NCBI RefSeq assembly: GCF_021390515.1
Contig: NZ_JAJUXI010000011.1
Coordinates: 186,001 to 250,000 of the forward strand
Length of the DNA stretch: 64,000 nt
Direction: 5' to 3'
From: Dyadobacter sp. CY326
GTDB lineage: Bacteria; Bacteroidota; Bacteroidia; Cytophagales; Spirosomataceae
The position numbers were made by a program, and so were the translations under genes. A model generated the notes under the pieces. That model ran no database searches, was not told the origin of the DNA, and saw nothing but the letters and a program-made list of their open reading frames with translations. Position 1 is the stretch's first letter, and the number at the start of each line of letters is the position of its first letter. This document shows, piece after piece, positions 52,370-61,201 of the stretch.

Positions 52370-53428
52370 TCAATTTTGATAAAATGCCTGATTTTCCCTT
52401 GTGACGATGTCGATAGGCATAAAATGAACCTTGGCGACGGTTGTACCAAGCACCAGGGTTTCATACAAGGCCATTAATCCGCGGTAACCTTGTTCTTCCG
52501 GTTTGTGACAAATTAAAAAATCGATTAGCCCTTCTTTCAGATAGCGAATGTTCTCTTTCAGGAAGTCGTAACCGATCAGCGAAATGTCGGTTCTGTTATT
52601 TTTTTCGAGAAAAGATGCGACTGAGGACACCCGGGAATTGGTGACAAAAATGGCTTCAATGTCTTCATGCGTGAGCAAAACACGTTTGAGATCTCGCGTA
52701 ACGGACAGGTTATCCGTGTCTTTAATGTCAATGCGAATGATTTCACCCGGAATATTGTGGTCCTTGAAATAGCTTCGGAAGCCTTCCTCGATCTGATGGT
52801 AATTATAGGTGTCTGTATCCTTGGAAATATTGACAACCAGCACTTTATGCTTTTCTTTGAGCCGATAAGTCAGCAATTTCCCGCCCACATAACCGCTTTG
52901 GAATAAATGAGGACCAATGTAAGCCAGGTTATCCTGATCCGGAATGTCAGAATCGATGAATGCGAAAGGGATTTTAAGTTTGTGGCAAGTTTTAACAAAC
53001 TCCCGTGCTTCTTCTACGAAAGAGGGCGCCAACAAAACGCCCTGAAAAGTGCCATCCAGGATCAGTTTCGTTTGTTCCGTGAATGAATGGTGATCATTGA
53101 GGTCAAACAAAAACGTGCTGACCTGCACCCCATATTTCTTGATTTCATGCTGCGCGCGCAAGATTCCTTTTAAAGGAGCTTCCCAAAAATCAGTTTCCTC
53201 GGAAACTTTGGGAAGCAAAACGGCAAGCGATATGATCTTCCTCGAAGCCAGGCGACTAGCGAGTATATTTGGCTGATAATCAAGTTCTTTTATAATTTCA
53301 TTGATCTTTTTTTTTGTCTTTTCGGAAACGCCGGTGCGATTGTGAATAACCCTGTCAACCGTTGCAATCGAAACATTTGCACGCCGCGCGATCTCCTTCA
53401 CGCCAAAATAGGTGTTGTCTTTCTCCAT
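52370..53428 (-). CDS. LacI family transcriptional regulator
   Basis: A 352-aa repressor. The N-terminal HTH (residues 6-55) reads FGVKEIARRANVSIATVDRV then IHNRTGVSEKTKKK, with hinge helix YQPNILASRLASRK. The rest is a periplasmic-binding-protein-like sugar domain (ISLAVLLPKVSEETDFWEAP; GVLLAPSFVEEAREF; IEAIFVTNSRVSSVASFLE). It is transcribed away from the sulfatase gene at 53830 and towards the oxidoreductase/nag block, so both sides are candidate targets. Confidence 0.92.
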   Translation of the reverse strand: MEKDNTYFGVKEIARRANVSIATVDRVIHNRTGVSEKTKKKINEIIKELDYQPNILASRLASRKIISLAVLLPKVSEETDFWEAPLKGILRAQHEIKKYGVQVSTFLFDLNDHHSFTEQTKLILDGTFQGVLLAPSFVEEAREFVKTCHKLKIPFAFIDSDIPDQDNLAYIGPHLFQSGYVGGKLLTYRLKEKHKVLVVNISKDTDTYNYHQIEEGFRSYFKDHNIPGEIIRIDIKDTDNLSVTRDLKRVLLTHEDIEAIFVTNSRVSSVASFLEKNNRTDISLIGYDFLKENIRYLKEGLIDFLICHKPEEQGYRGLMALYETLVLGTTVAKVHFMPIDIVTRENQAFYQN

Positions 53429-53829
53429 TCGGGAAGGTAATAATTGTAGATGTTCAAAGAAGAATATTTTTATAAAATCTACCTGTTAATCGGCTCTGAT
53501 TGCATTTGGTGCGGTAAAAGTTAGTGGTAAACAGCGCAACTATTTTAGCCAATCAGCCCATGCGGCTATTGTTTGTTTGATTTTAATATTCTTATTTTGT
53601 CTATCAATTAAGTAGATTAAAAACTGCTGAGGCATAGCAGGGAGATATATTTTGAACCCCGATACCCTATTTGACAGCGCAGTCCGACTTGCCGGAATTT
53701 TCGGTGGTTGTCAATTCATGCCAGTCGTCTGGCTGTCGTAGGGTATCGGGGGCAAAGATAGCCGCGGTTTTTCAAGTAATCCGGCGGTTTCAATGTCTTT
53801 TTGAAGTATATCAAATATAGTAGTAAATA
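53429..53829. other. 401-base divergent intergenic region
   Basis: Lies between the divergent LacI and sulfatase starts, so promoters of both and operator sites are expected; I could not identify them with confidence. Its centre is occupied by the 106-base hairpin element at 53651-53756, described separately. Confidence 0.6.
53651..53756. repeat. 106-base structured inverted-repeat element
   Basis: CCCCGATACCCTA (53657-53669) and TAGGGTATCGGGG (53739-53751) are perfectly complementary over 13 bases. Outside, TTTG (53651-53654) pairs with CAAA (53753-53756); inside, GACAGC (53673-53678) pairs with GCTGTC (53732-53737). The interior also has a hairpin GCCAG-TCGT-CTGGC (53720-53733), which overlaps the inner arm and so may be an alternative fold. 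No reading frame of note. It could be a structured RNA, a non-autonomous mobile element or a regulatory cruciform. Confidence 0.7.
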
Positions 53830-55278
53830 ATGAAAAACGTTTTTACGCTGTTTTGCTGCTTTATAATTGGCATCATTGGATGCGATTTATGGGCACAAAC
53901 TGCAAAGCCGGGGAGACCCAACATTATCTTCATTTTAGCTGACGACCTGGGTTATGGAGACGTGGGATTTAATGGTCAGAAATTAATCAAAACACCAAAT
54001 ATTGACAAGCTTGCGCGGGAAGGGATGATTTTCAATCAGTTCTACGCAGGGACATCCGTTTGTGCGCCGTCAAGAGCTTCATTGCTTACGGGCAAGCATA
54101 CGGGTCATACATACATTCGCGGGAACAAAAGTGTTTCACCCGAAGGGCAGCAGCCCATTGCAGATTCGGTGCTGACGGTTGCTGAGATTTTACAAAAATC
54201 CGGTTACGTCACCGGGGCTTTTGGCAAATGGGGACTTGGGCCGGTCGGCTCGGAAGGAGATCCTAATAAGCAGGGTTTCAATCAGTTTTACGGCTATAAT
54301 TGCCAAAGTCTGGCGCACCGTTATTATCCCAATCATTTGTGGGAAAACAATAAAAAGATTGTTCTGGAAGGCAACAAAAATCTGCGTTATAATAAAGAAT
54401 ACGCGCCGGATCTCATTCAGCAAAAAGCATTGCATTTCGTTGATGCTCAGGATGGTAAAAAGCCGTTTTTCCTGTTCCTGCCCTACATTCTTCCGCATGC
54501 TGAACTGATTGTTCCGGAAGACAGCATTTTGCAATTTTACAAAGGCAAGTTTGAAGAAAAACCGCATAAGGGCGACGATTACGGGGCTAATGCCAAGGAC
54601 GGCGGTTACGCTTCGCAGGAAATTCCCCGGGCCACTTTCGCAGCCATGGTTACACGTTTGGACATGTATGTGGGTCAGGTTTTGGATAAATTGAAAGAAA
54701 AAGGACTGGACAAAAATACGCTGATCATCTTCACGAGCGACAATGGTCCGCACATAGAAGGCGGGGCCGATCCCAAGTTTTTTAACAGCAGTGGCGGATT
54801 ACGCGGCGTAAAACGCGATTTGTACGAAGGCGGTGTTCGCGAACCATTCGCAGCGCGCTGGCCAGCCGTCATTAAGCCGGGATCGAAAAGCGATTATATT
54901 GGAGCGTTTTGGGACATTTTGCCAACGTTTTCGGAGTTAGCTCAGGTTCAAGCTCCTCATAACATTGACGGGATTTCCTTTACTGATGCATTAAAGGGTA
55001 AAACGACACAGAAGAAGCACGATTATCTTTATTGGGAGTTTCACGAACAAGGTGGCAGACAGGCAGTTCGGCAGGGAAACTGGAAAGCCGTTCGTTTGAA
55101 AGCTGCTGGCAATCCGGACGCATTGGTTGAACTTTATGACTTGTCAAAGGACCCGAGCGAAACCACCAACCTCACCCCCCAATTCCCCGAAAAAGCCAAA
55201 GAACTCGGCCAGATCATGAACAAGGCCCACGTCTCATCAGCGCTGTTCCCGTTTGGGAGTTTGGTGACTACGGAGTAA
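53830..55278 (+). CDS. secreted sulfatase (arylsulfatase A type)
   Basis: A 482-aa formylglycine sulfatase that hydrolyses sulfate esters, probably on glycans. A signal peptide ends at WAQ (residue 23). The sulfatase motif is C78-A-P-S-R (SVCAPSRASLLTGKHTGH); metal ligands are in FILADDLGYGDVG (Asp38-Asp39) and IIFTSDNGPH. The modified Cys needs an anaerobic or FGE-type maturase that is not in the window. C-terminal codon use becomes very C-rich (55150-55235) then shifts. It is divergent from the LacI regulator, which may control it. Confidence 0.92.
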   Translation: MKNVFTLFCCFIIGIIGCDLWAQTAKPGRPNIIFILADDLGYGDVGFNGQKLIKTPNIDKLAREGMIFNQFYAGTSVCAPSRASLLTGKHTGHTYIRGNKSVSPEGQQPIADSVLTVAEILQKSGYVTGAFGKWGLGPVGSEGDPNKQGFNQFYGYNCQSLAHRYYPNHLWENNKKIVLEGNKNLRYNKEYAPDLIQQKALHFVDAQDGKKPFFLFLPYILPHAELIVPEDSILQFYKGKFEEKPHKGDDYGANAKDGGYASQEIPRATFAAMVTRLDMYVGQVLDKLKEKGLDKNTLIIFTSDNGPHIEGGADPKFFNSSGGLRGVKRDLYEGGVREPFAARWPAVIKPGSKSDYIGAFWDILPTFSELAQVQAPHNIDGISFTDALKGKTTQKKHDYLYWEFHEQGGRQAVRQGNWKAVRLKAAGNPDALVELYDLSKDPSETTNLTPQFPEKAKELGQIMNKAHVSSALFPFGSLVTTE

Positions 55279-55294
55279 ACCTAGAGTTAAAAAT

Positions 55295-55319
55295 ATTTGG
55301 TATATTTATCTTACCAAAT
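55295..55319 (+). promoter_or_regulatory. inverted-repeat operator of the toxin-antitoxin pair
   Basis: ATTTGGTA (55295-55302) and TACCAAAT (55312-55319) are perfect inverted repeats with a 9-base T/A spacer, 9 bases before the antitoxin ATG. Autorepression by the antitoxin-toxin complex is the usual control of such modules. Confidence 0.6.
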
Positions 55320-55328
55320 TCAGCAAAC

Positions 55329-55544
55329 ATGGAAACGTTAATTATTCAAGGAGAAGGTGAGCAGATTAGCACGCTGAAAGCATTCTTAGCAACTGTTGGA
55401 ATCAGTTATAAAACTGTTCAAGAAGAAGATACAACTGATTACCTTTTAAGTAACTCAACCAATAAGACTCAACTCTTAGACTCTATTCAAGAAGCCAAGG
55501 ACGGAAAAACCCGAAAACTTGGCCTCGATGATATATGGAAATAG
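55329..55544 (+). CDS. type II antitoxin of the YoeB module
   Basis: A 71-aa acidic protein (METLIIQGEGEQISTLKAFL to KLGLDDIWK). The N-terminal strand and helices would bind DNA; the C-terminal tail with TRKLGLDDIW is expected to cover the toxin. It resembles the short antitoxins that accompany YoeB in Bacteroidota rather than YefM itself. It overlaps the toxin gene by 10 bases, which is typical of such pairs. Confidence 0.78.
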   Translation: METLIIQGEGEQISTLKAFLATVGISYKTVQEEDTTDYLLSNSTNKTQLLDSIQEAKDGKTRKLGLDDIWK

Positions 55545-55798
55545 AGTTTACGTCAAAAGCAGAAGCGCAACTTACTTATTGGAAAATTACAGGAAATGAC
55601 GCGGTTCTAAAAAAAATCAGAAACCTAATTGCTTCCATTCTGGAAACTCCATTTCATGGAATTGGCAAACCAGAACCTCTCAAATACGAGCTTTCAGGCT
55701 ACTGGTCAAGAAGGATTACTGATGAACATCGGCTAGTTTATGAAATTACAAATGATAAGGTTGTAATCATTCAATGCCGCTTCCATTACAGTAAATAG
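55535..55798 (+). CDS. yoeB: Txe/YoeB family toxin
   Basis: An 87-aa ribosome-dependent mRNA endonuclease. The family sequence is easy to see: AEAQLTYWKITGNDAVLKKI, GIGKPEPLKYELSGYWSRRI, TDEHRLVYEI and the terminal CRFHYSK. The catalytic Glu, Arg and C-terminal His-Tyr are all present, so the toxin should be active. Start codon ATG at 55535, inside the antitoxin gene. Confidence 0.93.
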   Translation: MEIEFTSKAEAQLTYWKITGNDAVLKKIRNLIASILETPFHGIGKPEPLKYELSGYWSRRITDEHRLVYEITNDKVVIIQCRFHYSK

Positions 55799-55811
55799 AT
55801 AACGCGTTCGA

Positions 55812-56429
55812 TCAAATCAACCCCAACCCAGCCGCTAGCTTAATCAACGATGCTGTGTTTGAGACCTCGAATTTCATGAGGAGGTTTTGGCGGTGGCTGT
55901 TGACTGTTGTTACGCTGATGAAAAGTTTGTCGGCGATTTGCGGGTTGGTCATTCCTTCGGCAATGAGGATCAGGACTTCCTTTTCACGGCGGGTAAGGAA
56001 TGGAATCGTTTTTGGCGCGGAAGTTGCCGCAGCCTGATCGAAATTTACATTCATAAAATAACCTCCTGCCTGCACTTGCTGAATCGCTTCCAAAATTTCC
56101 TCCTTACTAGAACTTTTAATCAAATAACCGGAAGCTCCATTCTGAATCATGCGCGAGACATAAGCCCGCTCGCTGAATGTGCTTAATGCAAGCGTTTTGA
56201 CTTCTGGAAATTGATCCTTAACCTTTTTGCAAAGCTCTATTCCGCTGATATCGGGCAGGTTAATGTCCAGAAACGCAATGTCGACCTCATTGTTTTTAAG
56301 AAACGAAATGGCATCGATGGCATTGGTTGCGGTGCCCACGACCGAAATTCCCTCGCTTTCTGACAACAGAGATTTCAACCCTTCCAACACCAGTGGATGG
56401 TCGTCCACAATAAGAATTCTGACATTCAT
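55812..56429 (-). CDS. NarL/FixJ family response regulator
   Basis: A 205-aa receiver plus LuxR HTH protein. Acidic pocket VDDHP (Asp9-Asp10), phosphoacceptor Asp55 in DIAFLDINLPD, switch Thr/Ser in ALSTFSERAY and Lys in GYLIKSSSKEEI. The HTH is FLTRREKEVLILIAEGMTN to SVTTVNSHRQNLLMKF (about 145-195). It lies 22 bases after the histidine kinase gene, its likely partner. Confidence 0.94.
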   Translation of the reverse strand: MNVRILIVDDHPLVLEGLKSLLSESEGISVVGTATNAIDAISFLKNNEVDIAFLDINLPDISGIELCKKVKDQFPEVKTLALSTFSERAYVSRMIQNGASGYLIKSSSKEEILEAIQQVQAGGYFMNVNFDQAAATSAPKTIPFLTRREKEVLILIAEGMTNPQIADKLFISVTTVNSHRQNLLMKFEVSNTASLIKLAAGLGLI

Positions 56430-56451
56430 AAGTTCAATTTATTTAGGTTAA

Positions 56452-58380
56452 TTACACAACAATTTCCACCAACACGGATGTGCCTTCCTCTGGTTTCGAT
56501 TGAATATCAAGCTTTCCGTTAAGATAATCCACACGTGCCTGCACATTCCTGAAACCCGCTCCTTTGCTTGTTTCCAGGCTGCTCACGTCGAAACCTTTAC
56601 CATTGTCTTCCACGGTAAGGCTTACATTGCTGCCAATGCGGGTAAGCTGGACTTGCGCCTCGGTTGCATCGGCGTATTTCAGCACATTGTTTAAAAGCTC
56701 TTGCACGACGCGATAAAGCACAATCTCAATGGATGAGTCGAGCCGGTTTTCGAATCCGAAATCCTGCATAACCACCTTCAATTGACCCGATGCACTGATT
56801 CCATCACAAAAGTCTTTGAGCGCGTCGATTAGTCCGAACCTGACGAGCGTTTCGGGCATCATGCTGTGGGCTACGCGGCGCATTTCGCTGATGGCGCCGT
56901 CCAGTTGTGTGAGTGCCCGGGTAAAGGTCATAGCGCTTTCCTCGGGCAGAATTACATTTCCTTTCACGGAATTTAAAGTTAATTTAATACCAGATAATAA
57001 TCCACCGAGACCGTCATGCAAGTCTCTGGCGACGCGGGTGCGTTCTTCTTCCTGGCCTTTCAAAATGGAGTTTGTGGCCACGAGTTGTTTTTCTTGTTGC
57101 AATTGGAGCACTTCTTTTTCAGCGATTCGTTTTCGTATTGTAATGTTTCGGTAAACCAAAATTGAAATGAGTGTGAGGACGACTAATCCTGCAATTAGGC
57201 TATAAATAAGGGTGTTACGGGTTTGTTTTTCTTTTTCTAGGCTGACAATCTGCTTTTCCTTTTGAGCAGTCAAATAGCGCGTATCCAGTTCCTGCAATTG
57301 CTTCTGAACATCCACTCCTTGAATCGAATCGTTCAGGATCGAGTATTTCATTAAATAGTCGTAAGCGCCTTTGTAATTGTTTTCACGCGCCAAATCCGTT
57401 GCGTAATCTTCATAAAGCTCAACCAAATGGTCTGTCATTTCATTGGCCTCGGCGATTTTGAGCGCTTCACGCGTGTATTTTGCAGAAAGTGCAGGCTCGT
57501 TGCGGTCTTCGGCCACAAACATCAGGGCCCGCAAACATTCCATTTCCAGAAAAACATTGCCTGTTTTCCTGGCCAGGTCTAATCCTTTTTCACCATATTC
57601 CTGAGCGATATCCAGCTTTTTCAGCCCGCGGTTAACGCGACAGAGTCCTCCATAAGCCTGCACAACGAAGATGTCTGATTTAATCTTTTGTGCAATTACA
57701 AGCCCTTCCGTATATGCCGCGCGTCCTTCCTCGTATCTTTTTAAATTGAAATAGCATCCACCCAAGTTGGTCAGAATGTCGGCCAATGTCAGGCTGTCTT
57801 TCATTGGTCTGGCTAGTTGCAGGGCCTTCTGTTTGTATACCAATGATTTGTTAAAAAGATTGGCATGTTCAAATGCTGAGCCTATGCTGATGTAAAGTCT
57901 GGGCAGGAATTCTTTCATTCCTAACTTCTCAAACTGGTCCACCGAGCGCTGGTAATATTTAATCGCCTCAGTGAAATTGCCCATATAGACATAACTGGTG
58001 GCAATATTCGCCTGGCTTTTACCAATGTTCACCTCATGTTTCGTTCTCGTTGCTATGTCCAGGCTCTGTTTGTTCAATTTCAGTCCCTGGTCAAATTTGC
58101 CCTGCAAATTCAGAATGTAAGTGTAATTGGAGCGAAATTTGAATTTTCCCAAATCATAATTAAGCTTCTGACTAAGGGCCTCTGCTTTTAAATAATATTT
58201 GCCGGCACTGTCCAGATTTTGATTTTCTAACAGCTGACCGTATTCGATATACGCCAGCACCCGGTTGGTGTCTTCCTTACTCTCCCTGATCTTTTTCAAA
58301 ATAGCATTGGCATCACCGTTCTGGGCTGCTGCGTGCACATAAAGAAGAAGTAGGAAGACAGTTTTGTAAACTAGTTTCAT
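56452..58380 (-). CDS. TPR-containing sensor histidine kinase (HisKA_3)
   Basis: A 642-aa membrane kinase of the LytS/NarX-like HisKA_3 class. I start it at the ATG at 58380 (MKLVYKTVFLLLLYVHAAAQ), which gives a proper signal peptide; an upstream codon at 58473 would add 31 residues. Periplasmic TPR repeats follow (for example GKSQANIATSYVYMGNFTEA), one transmembrane helix (LIYSLIAGLVVLTLISILV), a coiled coil, the phosphorylated His455 in RVARDLHDGLGG and the ATPase motif VEDNGKGF. The signal sensed is unknown. Works with the response regulator just downstream. Confidence 0.92.
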   Translation of the reverse strand: MKLVYKTVFLLLLYVHAAAQNGDANAILKKIRESKEDTNRVLAYIEYGQLLENQNLDSAGKYYLKAEALSQKLNYDLGKFKFRSNYTYILNLQGKFDQGLKLNKQSLDIATRTKHEVNIGKSQANIATSYVYMGNFTEAIKYYQRSVDQFEKLGMKEFLPRLYISIGSAFEHANLFNKSLVYKQKALQLARPMKDSLTLADILTNLGGCYFNLKRYEEGRAAYTEGLVIAQKIKSDIFVVQAYGGLCRVNRGLKKLDIAQEYGEKGLDLARKTGNVFLEMECLRALMFVAEDRNEPALSAKYTREALKIAEANEMTDHLVELYEDYATDLARENNYKGAYDYLMKYSILNDSIQGVDVQKQLQELDTRYLTAQKEKQIVSLEKEKQTRNTLIYSLIAGLVVLTLISILVYRNITIRKRIAEKEVLQLQQEKQLVATNSILKGQEEERTRVARDLHDGLGGLLSGIKLTLNSVKGNVILPEESAMTFTRALTQLDGAISEMRRVAHSMMPETLVRFGLIDALKDFCDGISASGQLKVVMQDFGFENRLDSSIEIVLYRVVQELLNNVLKYADATEAQVQLTRIGSNVSLTVEDNGKGFDVSSLETSKGAGFRNVQARVDYLNGKLDIQSKPEEGTSVLVEIVV

Positions 58381-58576
58381 GGTTACACGGAGGAGTTTTG
58401 GCTGGAAAAATACGGGTGTAAAATTCCTAAATAAAACCATTGAATAATATCCTTTAAAAGCATGATTTTTCAAAAATCCTACTTTTAAAGGATTGATTGC
58501 CGGCCGCTTGACGATCTACCTTTGTCGAGTCAAAAGACAACTTATCTCATCTATTTATCATTTATTTAAAACAGCC

Positions 58577-58981
58577 ATGAAAAAGATTTTTCTGATTTTA
58601 TTCCTGAGTACATTATTCTTCGCTTGTGAAAAAGACAAAGACAAAGATCCGGCTCCGGAGCTGAGCGCGCAGGTTGTCGGCACTTACAAAATTACCGAGC
58701 TCAAAATTGACGGCACCAAGCAACCGCTTGAAGGAGCAGTAATCACGGTTCAACTGGACAAGTTTTCTTCGGAAGTTGTAACCGGTAAAATGAAATTGAA
58801 ACTGGATGGTGTCTCCGAACCGGACGAGGATTTAGGCTCAATTGCACTGAAAAATGCCGGAAGCACGGGCATTGATCTGTACGAAGGAACGGAGAAGATC
58901 GGCAGCATTAAGTCTGGTAAGCTGAACATTTTCGTGGTTTATGAAGGCCAGGAAATTGAGATGATCGGAGACAAGCAATAA
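58577..58981 (+). CDS. small lipocalin-like lipoprotein
   Basis: A 134-aa protein with lipobox FFAC (Cys17) and the acidic KDKDKDP stretch after it. The rest is all beta (VVGTYKITELKIDGTK, ITVQLDKFSSEVVTGKMKL), like the lipocalin-like proteins of Bacteroidota. I take the ATG at 58577; 28 upstream residues in frame would mask the signal peptide. The stop overlaps the region of the next gene by a few bases, so the two may form an operon. Confidence 0.68.
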   Translation: MKKIFLILFLSTLFFACEKDKDKDPAPELSAQVVGTYKITELKIDGTKQPLEGAVITVQLDKFSSEVVTGKMKLKLDGVSEPDEDLGSIALKNAGSTGIDLYEGTEKIGSIKSGKLNIFVVYEGQEIEMIGDKQ

Positions 58982-59001
58982 TGCTCCATTTATTTATAGC
59001 C

Positions 59002-59907
59002 ATGAAAAATAAAATAAGCGTCCTCCTTCTCTATGCATTGTGCCTCTCCTTTTTGAATTTCACTTTTTCCGACGATTTCTCTGAGATGGGTGTTACCCGA
59101 AAGGATTTCCAGGAAAGATTATGGAGCATTTTGCAAAACAATGCAGTTCATATGCCTTACGTCAGCAGTTCCGTAAAAGCAGCTTGCCGGGCCATTTCAA
59201 CTGAAAATCAAGCGGCCGCCATTACAAAAGCAGGCACTTTTATAAAAGCTTATTACGGTTCCGACGAATTTAGAACGCGTTACAACACCTGGCTGAACAA
59301 AAGTTATCAGCCAGGGGAAACCAAAGTAAGCGAGCAGAGACAAGCGGAAATTCGTGCCAGCCGGCTGAAAGGGGTTCAGGGAATGAAAGCGGACGATATT
59401 GCGCCAATCGTTGATATGCAGATCCAATCGGCCGAAACGTATCAGGGCATGGAAGGCATGTTAACAAGTTTGCCCGCCGACCAGCGTGCAGATTTCAAAA
59501 AAACAATCGAAAACGGAAAGCAAACTGCTGCTTTTTTCAAGAAGATTAAGCCGCTTTTGAAAACGGATTTTGAAGAGTTCAAAAAGCAATATGCGGAGTT
59601 TCTTGCCAAAGATGAAATTGCGCAGTCGGAGCAAACACTTGAAAGGAATAACAAAAAGAATGCTTCGGAATACGAAAAGTGGAAGGATTCGGGGAAAGTG
59701 CTTGCTGCCAGGCTAAGCGAGTTTTTGGAAAAAAGCAAAGGAGTGGATTTTGCAGCAAAAACGAAGGTTGTCGATAACCGCGACAAGTTTGTAAATCCCG
59801 CTTATGAAGCGAAAAACGACGTCTGGAAATTTTGTTATCGCATTGGACCAGGTCCTACAAATGCTGCCCGCGGATTTGCCCAGCAATGGTTAGCAGAGTT
59901 AAAATAG
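59002..59907 (+). CDS. exported protein of unknown function
   Basis: A 301-aa protein with signal peptide MKNKISVLLLYALCLSFLNF. The mature part is helical and rich in Lys and Glu (RKDFQERLWSILQNNAV, QIQSAETYQGMEGMLTSLP, FLEKSKGVDFAAKTK). I do not recognise the family and see no catalytic motif. The start at 59002 follows the small lipoprotein by 20 bases. A strong hairpin ends the unit at 59954-59997. Confidence 0.6.
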   Translation: MKNKISVLLLYALCLSFLNFTFSDDFSEMGVTRKDFQERLWSILQNNAVHMPYVSSSVKAACRAISTENQAAAITKAGTFIKAYYGSDEFRTRYNTWLNKSYQPGETKVSEQRQAEIRASRLKGVQGMKADDIAPIVDMQIQSAETYQGMEGMLTSLPADQRADFKKTIENGKQTAAFFKKIKPLLKTDFEEFKKQYAEFLAKDEIAQSEQTLERNNKKNASEYEKWKDSGKVLAARLSEFLEKSKGVDFAAKTKVVDNRDKFVNPAYEAKNDVWKFCYRIGPGPTNAARGFAQQWLAELK

Positions 59908-59953
59908 GTTTTGTATCGTTTACAGACAGGGTCATTTGCTCCTGAGCTGTATT

Positions 59954-59997
59954 GAAACTCCGGGACAGATTCGCCAGTTATCTGCTCCCGGAGTTTC
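59954..59997. terminator. strong bidirectional hairpin terminator
   Basis: GAAACTCCGGGACAGAT (59954-59970) pairs with ATCTG-C-TCCCGGAGTTTC (59980-59997), 17 pairs with one bulged C and a 9-base loop. It lies between two converging genes. The T-tract is weak on either side, so it may act as a double-strand barrier. Confidence 0.75.
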
Positions 59998-60005
59998 GTA
60001 TTTAA

Positions 60006-61175
60006 TTACTTTGCAGACGAGATCTGCCTGTTATATGCTTCCAATGGCACAGTTGGAATGTATCCTTTCTCGCCATTTTCAAGCGCTACGCGAAAGCCCT
60101 TGGACATTTCTCCAATTATCCTTACCAATGTATTAGCGGATAATGAGGCGATTTTTCCTTCATTATCAAGTTGTGGTGAGTTATATAAATTTGCTTTCCG
60201 CTTGATGCGGACTGTGTCACCGAGCCAGCGGGATTTTTCCGGCAGACCTGCAATTTTCTCTTTTCGATCGTCAATGAATGGCAAGGGATTTACCGCGCCT
60301 GAACCGCGCGCGTAAATTCCAAAATGCAAATGCGGCGCTGTGGTTATCGCATTGCCGGTGTTTCCAACCAAGCCGAGCGTATCGCCAACCACAACACGCT
60401 CACCAACTGAGACCAGCTGACTGTCCAAATGCGCGTAATAAAGCGAGTATGGACTGCTGAGAGAGGACAGAAAGACAACTTTCCCACCCAGGTTATTGGT
60501 GCCGGTTTGGGTTATAAATCCGTTTTGTGCTGCAACGACCGGTGTTCCACGCTTAGCCCGGATATCAACTCCTTCATGAGACCGGATTCCGCCGTCGCGG
60601 TCGGCACCCCAAAAGCTCATTACGGAAGATATGCCATGTCCCGAAACCGGGAAACCCAATGCGGGTAATGTTGTTAAGGATAGCGAAACAGCTGTTTTTT
60701 CGTTCACGCCGGTTTGCAGGCGAAGCAGCAATGTGTCGGAATTTTCATTGGTGTAAGTCAACGTTTGCCCTTCGCTGCTGAGATAATCCAGTCGCTGCGG
60801 CTTTCCGTTTGCCTTGATTTTATAGAGTTCCATGAAAAAATGTGCGGCAGTGTCCTCGGGATCGCGCAAAGGCGTAATGACCAATTTCCTTCCCTCAGGA
60901 ACTTGCAGCCGAATGGCCTGTGCGGGAAATGAGTCACCCAAAAAAAAGCGCTCCTGGTAAGGCGCCATGGAAAATATCGAATCGTTCAAAACAGCTTCAC
61001 CAACTCTAAACCACGTTTGTCCAGCCGCAGTTTTCTCCATCTTGGCCTTGTAGAGCTCACGTTCGTAATGTTCCTGCGGCGTAACCGGAAACCAATGTGA
61101 AACCGGCACGGGCTTACAAGAGGTCATAATTCCCACAACAAGCATCACAAACCACAACCGCCTCCCGTATTTCAT
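60006..61175 (-). CDS. M23 family zinc metallopeptidase, lipoprotein
   Basis: A 389-aa LytM-like endopeptidase, probably acting on peptidoglycan cross-links. Lipobox MTSC (Cys20). The catalytic domain (about 180-295) has zinc ligands His200 and Asp204 in SHEGVDIRA, the YYAHLD motif (His249), and His282/His284 in PHLHFG. The full HxxxD/HxH set is present, so it should be active rather than a NlpD-type activator. The last 75 residues look like an SH3-type domain (DTVRIKRKANLYNSPQLDNE). The N-terminal 150 residues are beta-rich and unassigned. Confidence 0.9.
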   Translation of the reverse strand: MKYGRRLWFVMLVVGIMTSCKPVPVSHWFPVTPQEHYERELYKAKMEKTAAGQTWFRVGEAVLNDSIFSMAPYQERFFLGDSFPAQAIRLQVPEGRKLVITPLRDPEDTAAHFFMELYKIKANGKPQRLDYLSSEGQTLTYTNENSDTLLLRLQTGVNEKTAVSLSLTTLPALGFPVSGHGISSVMSFWGADRDGGIRSHEGVDIRAKRGTPVVAAQNGFITQTGTNNLGGKVVFLSSLSSPYSLYYAHLDSQLVSVGERVVVGDTLGLVGNTGNAITTAPHLHFGIYARGSGAVNPLPFIDDRKEKIAGLPEKSRWLGDTVRIKRKANLYNSPQLDNEGKIASLSANTLVRIIGEMSKGFRVALENGEKGYIPTVPLEAYNRQISSAK

Positions 61176-61201
61176 GTCGCTAAAAATTGATCCTTTTTCC
61201 G

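Noticed and set aside
53651..53756. Integron attC site
   Set aside because: The ends lack the RYYYAAC and GTTRRRY core sites and no integrase is present.
54190..54753. 187-codon open frame opposite the sulfatase
   Set aside because: It is antisense to conserved sulfatase sequence and has no protein-like features.
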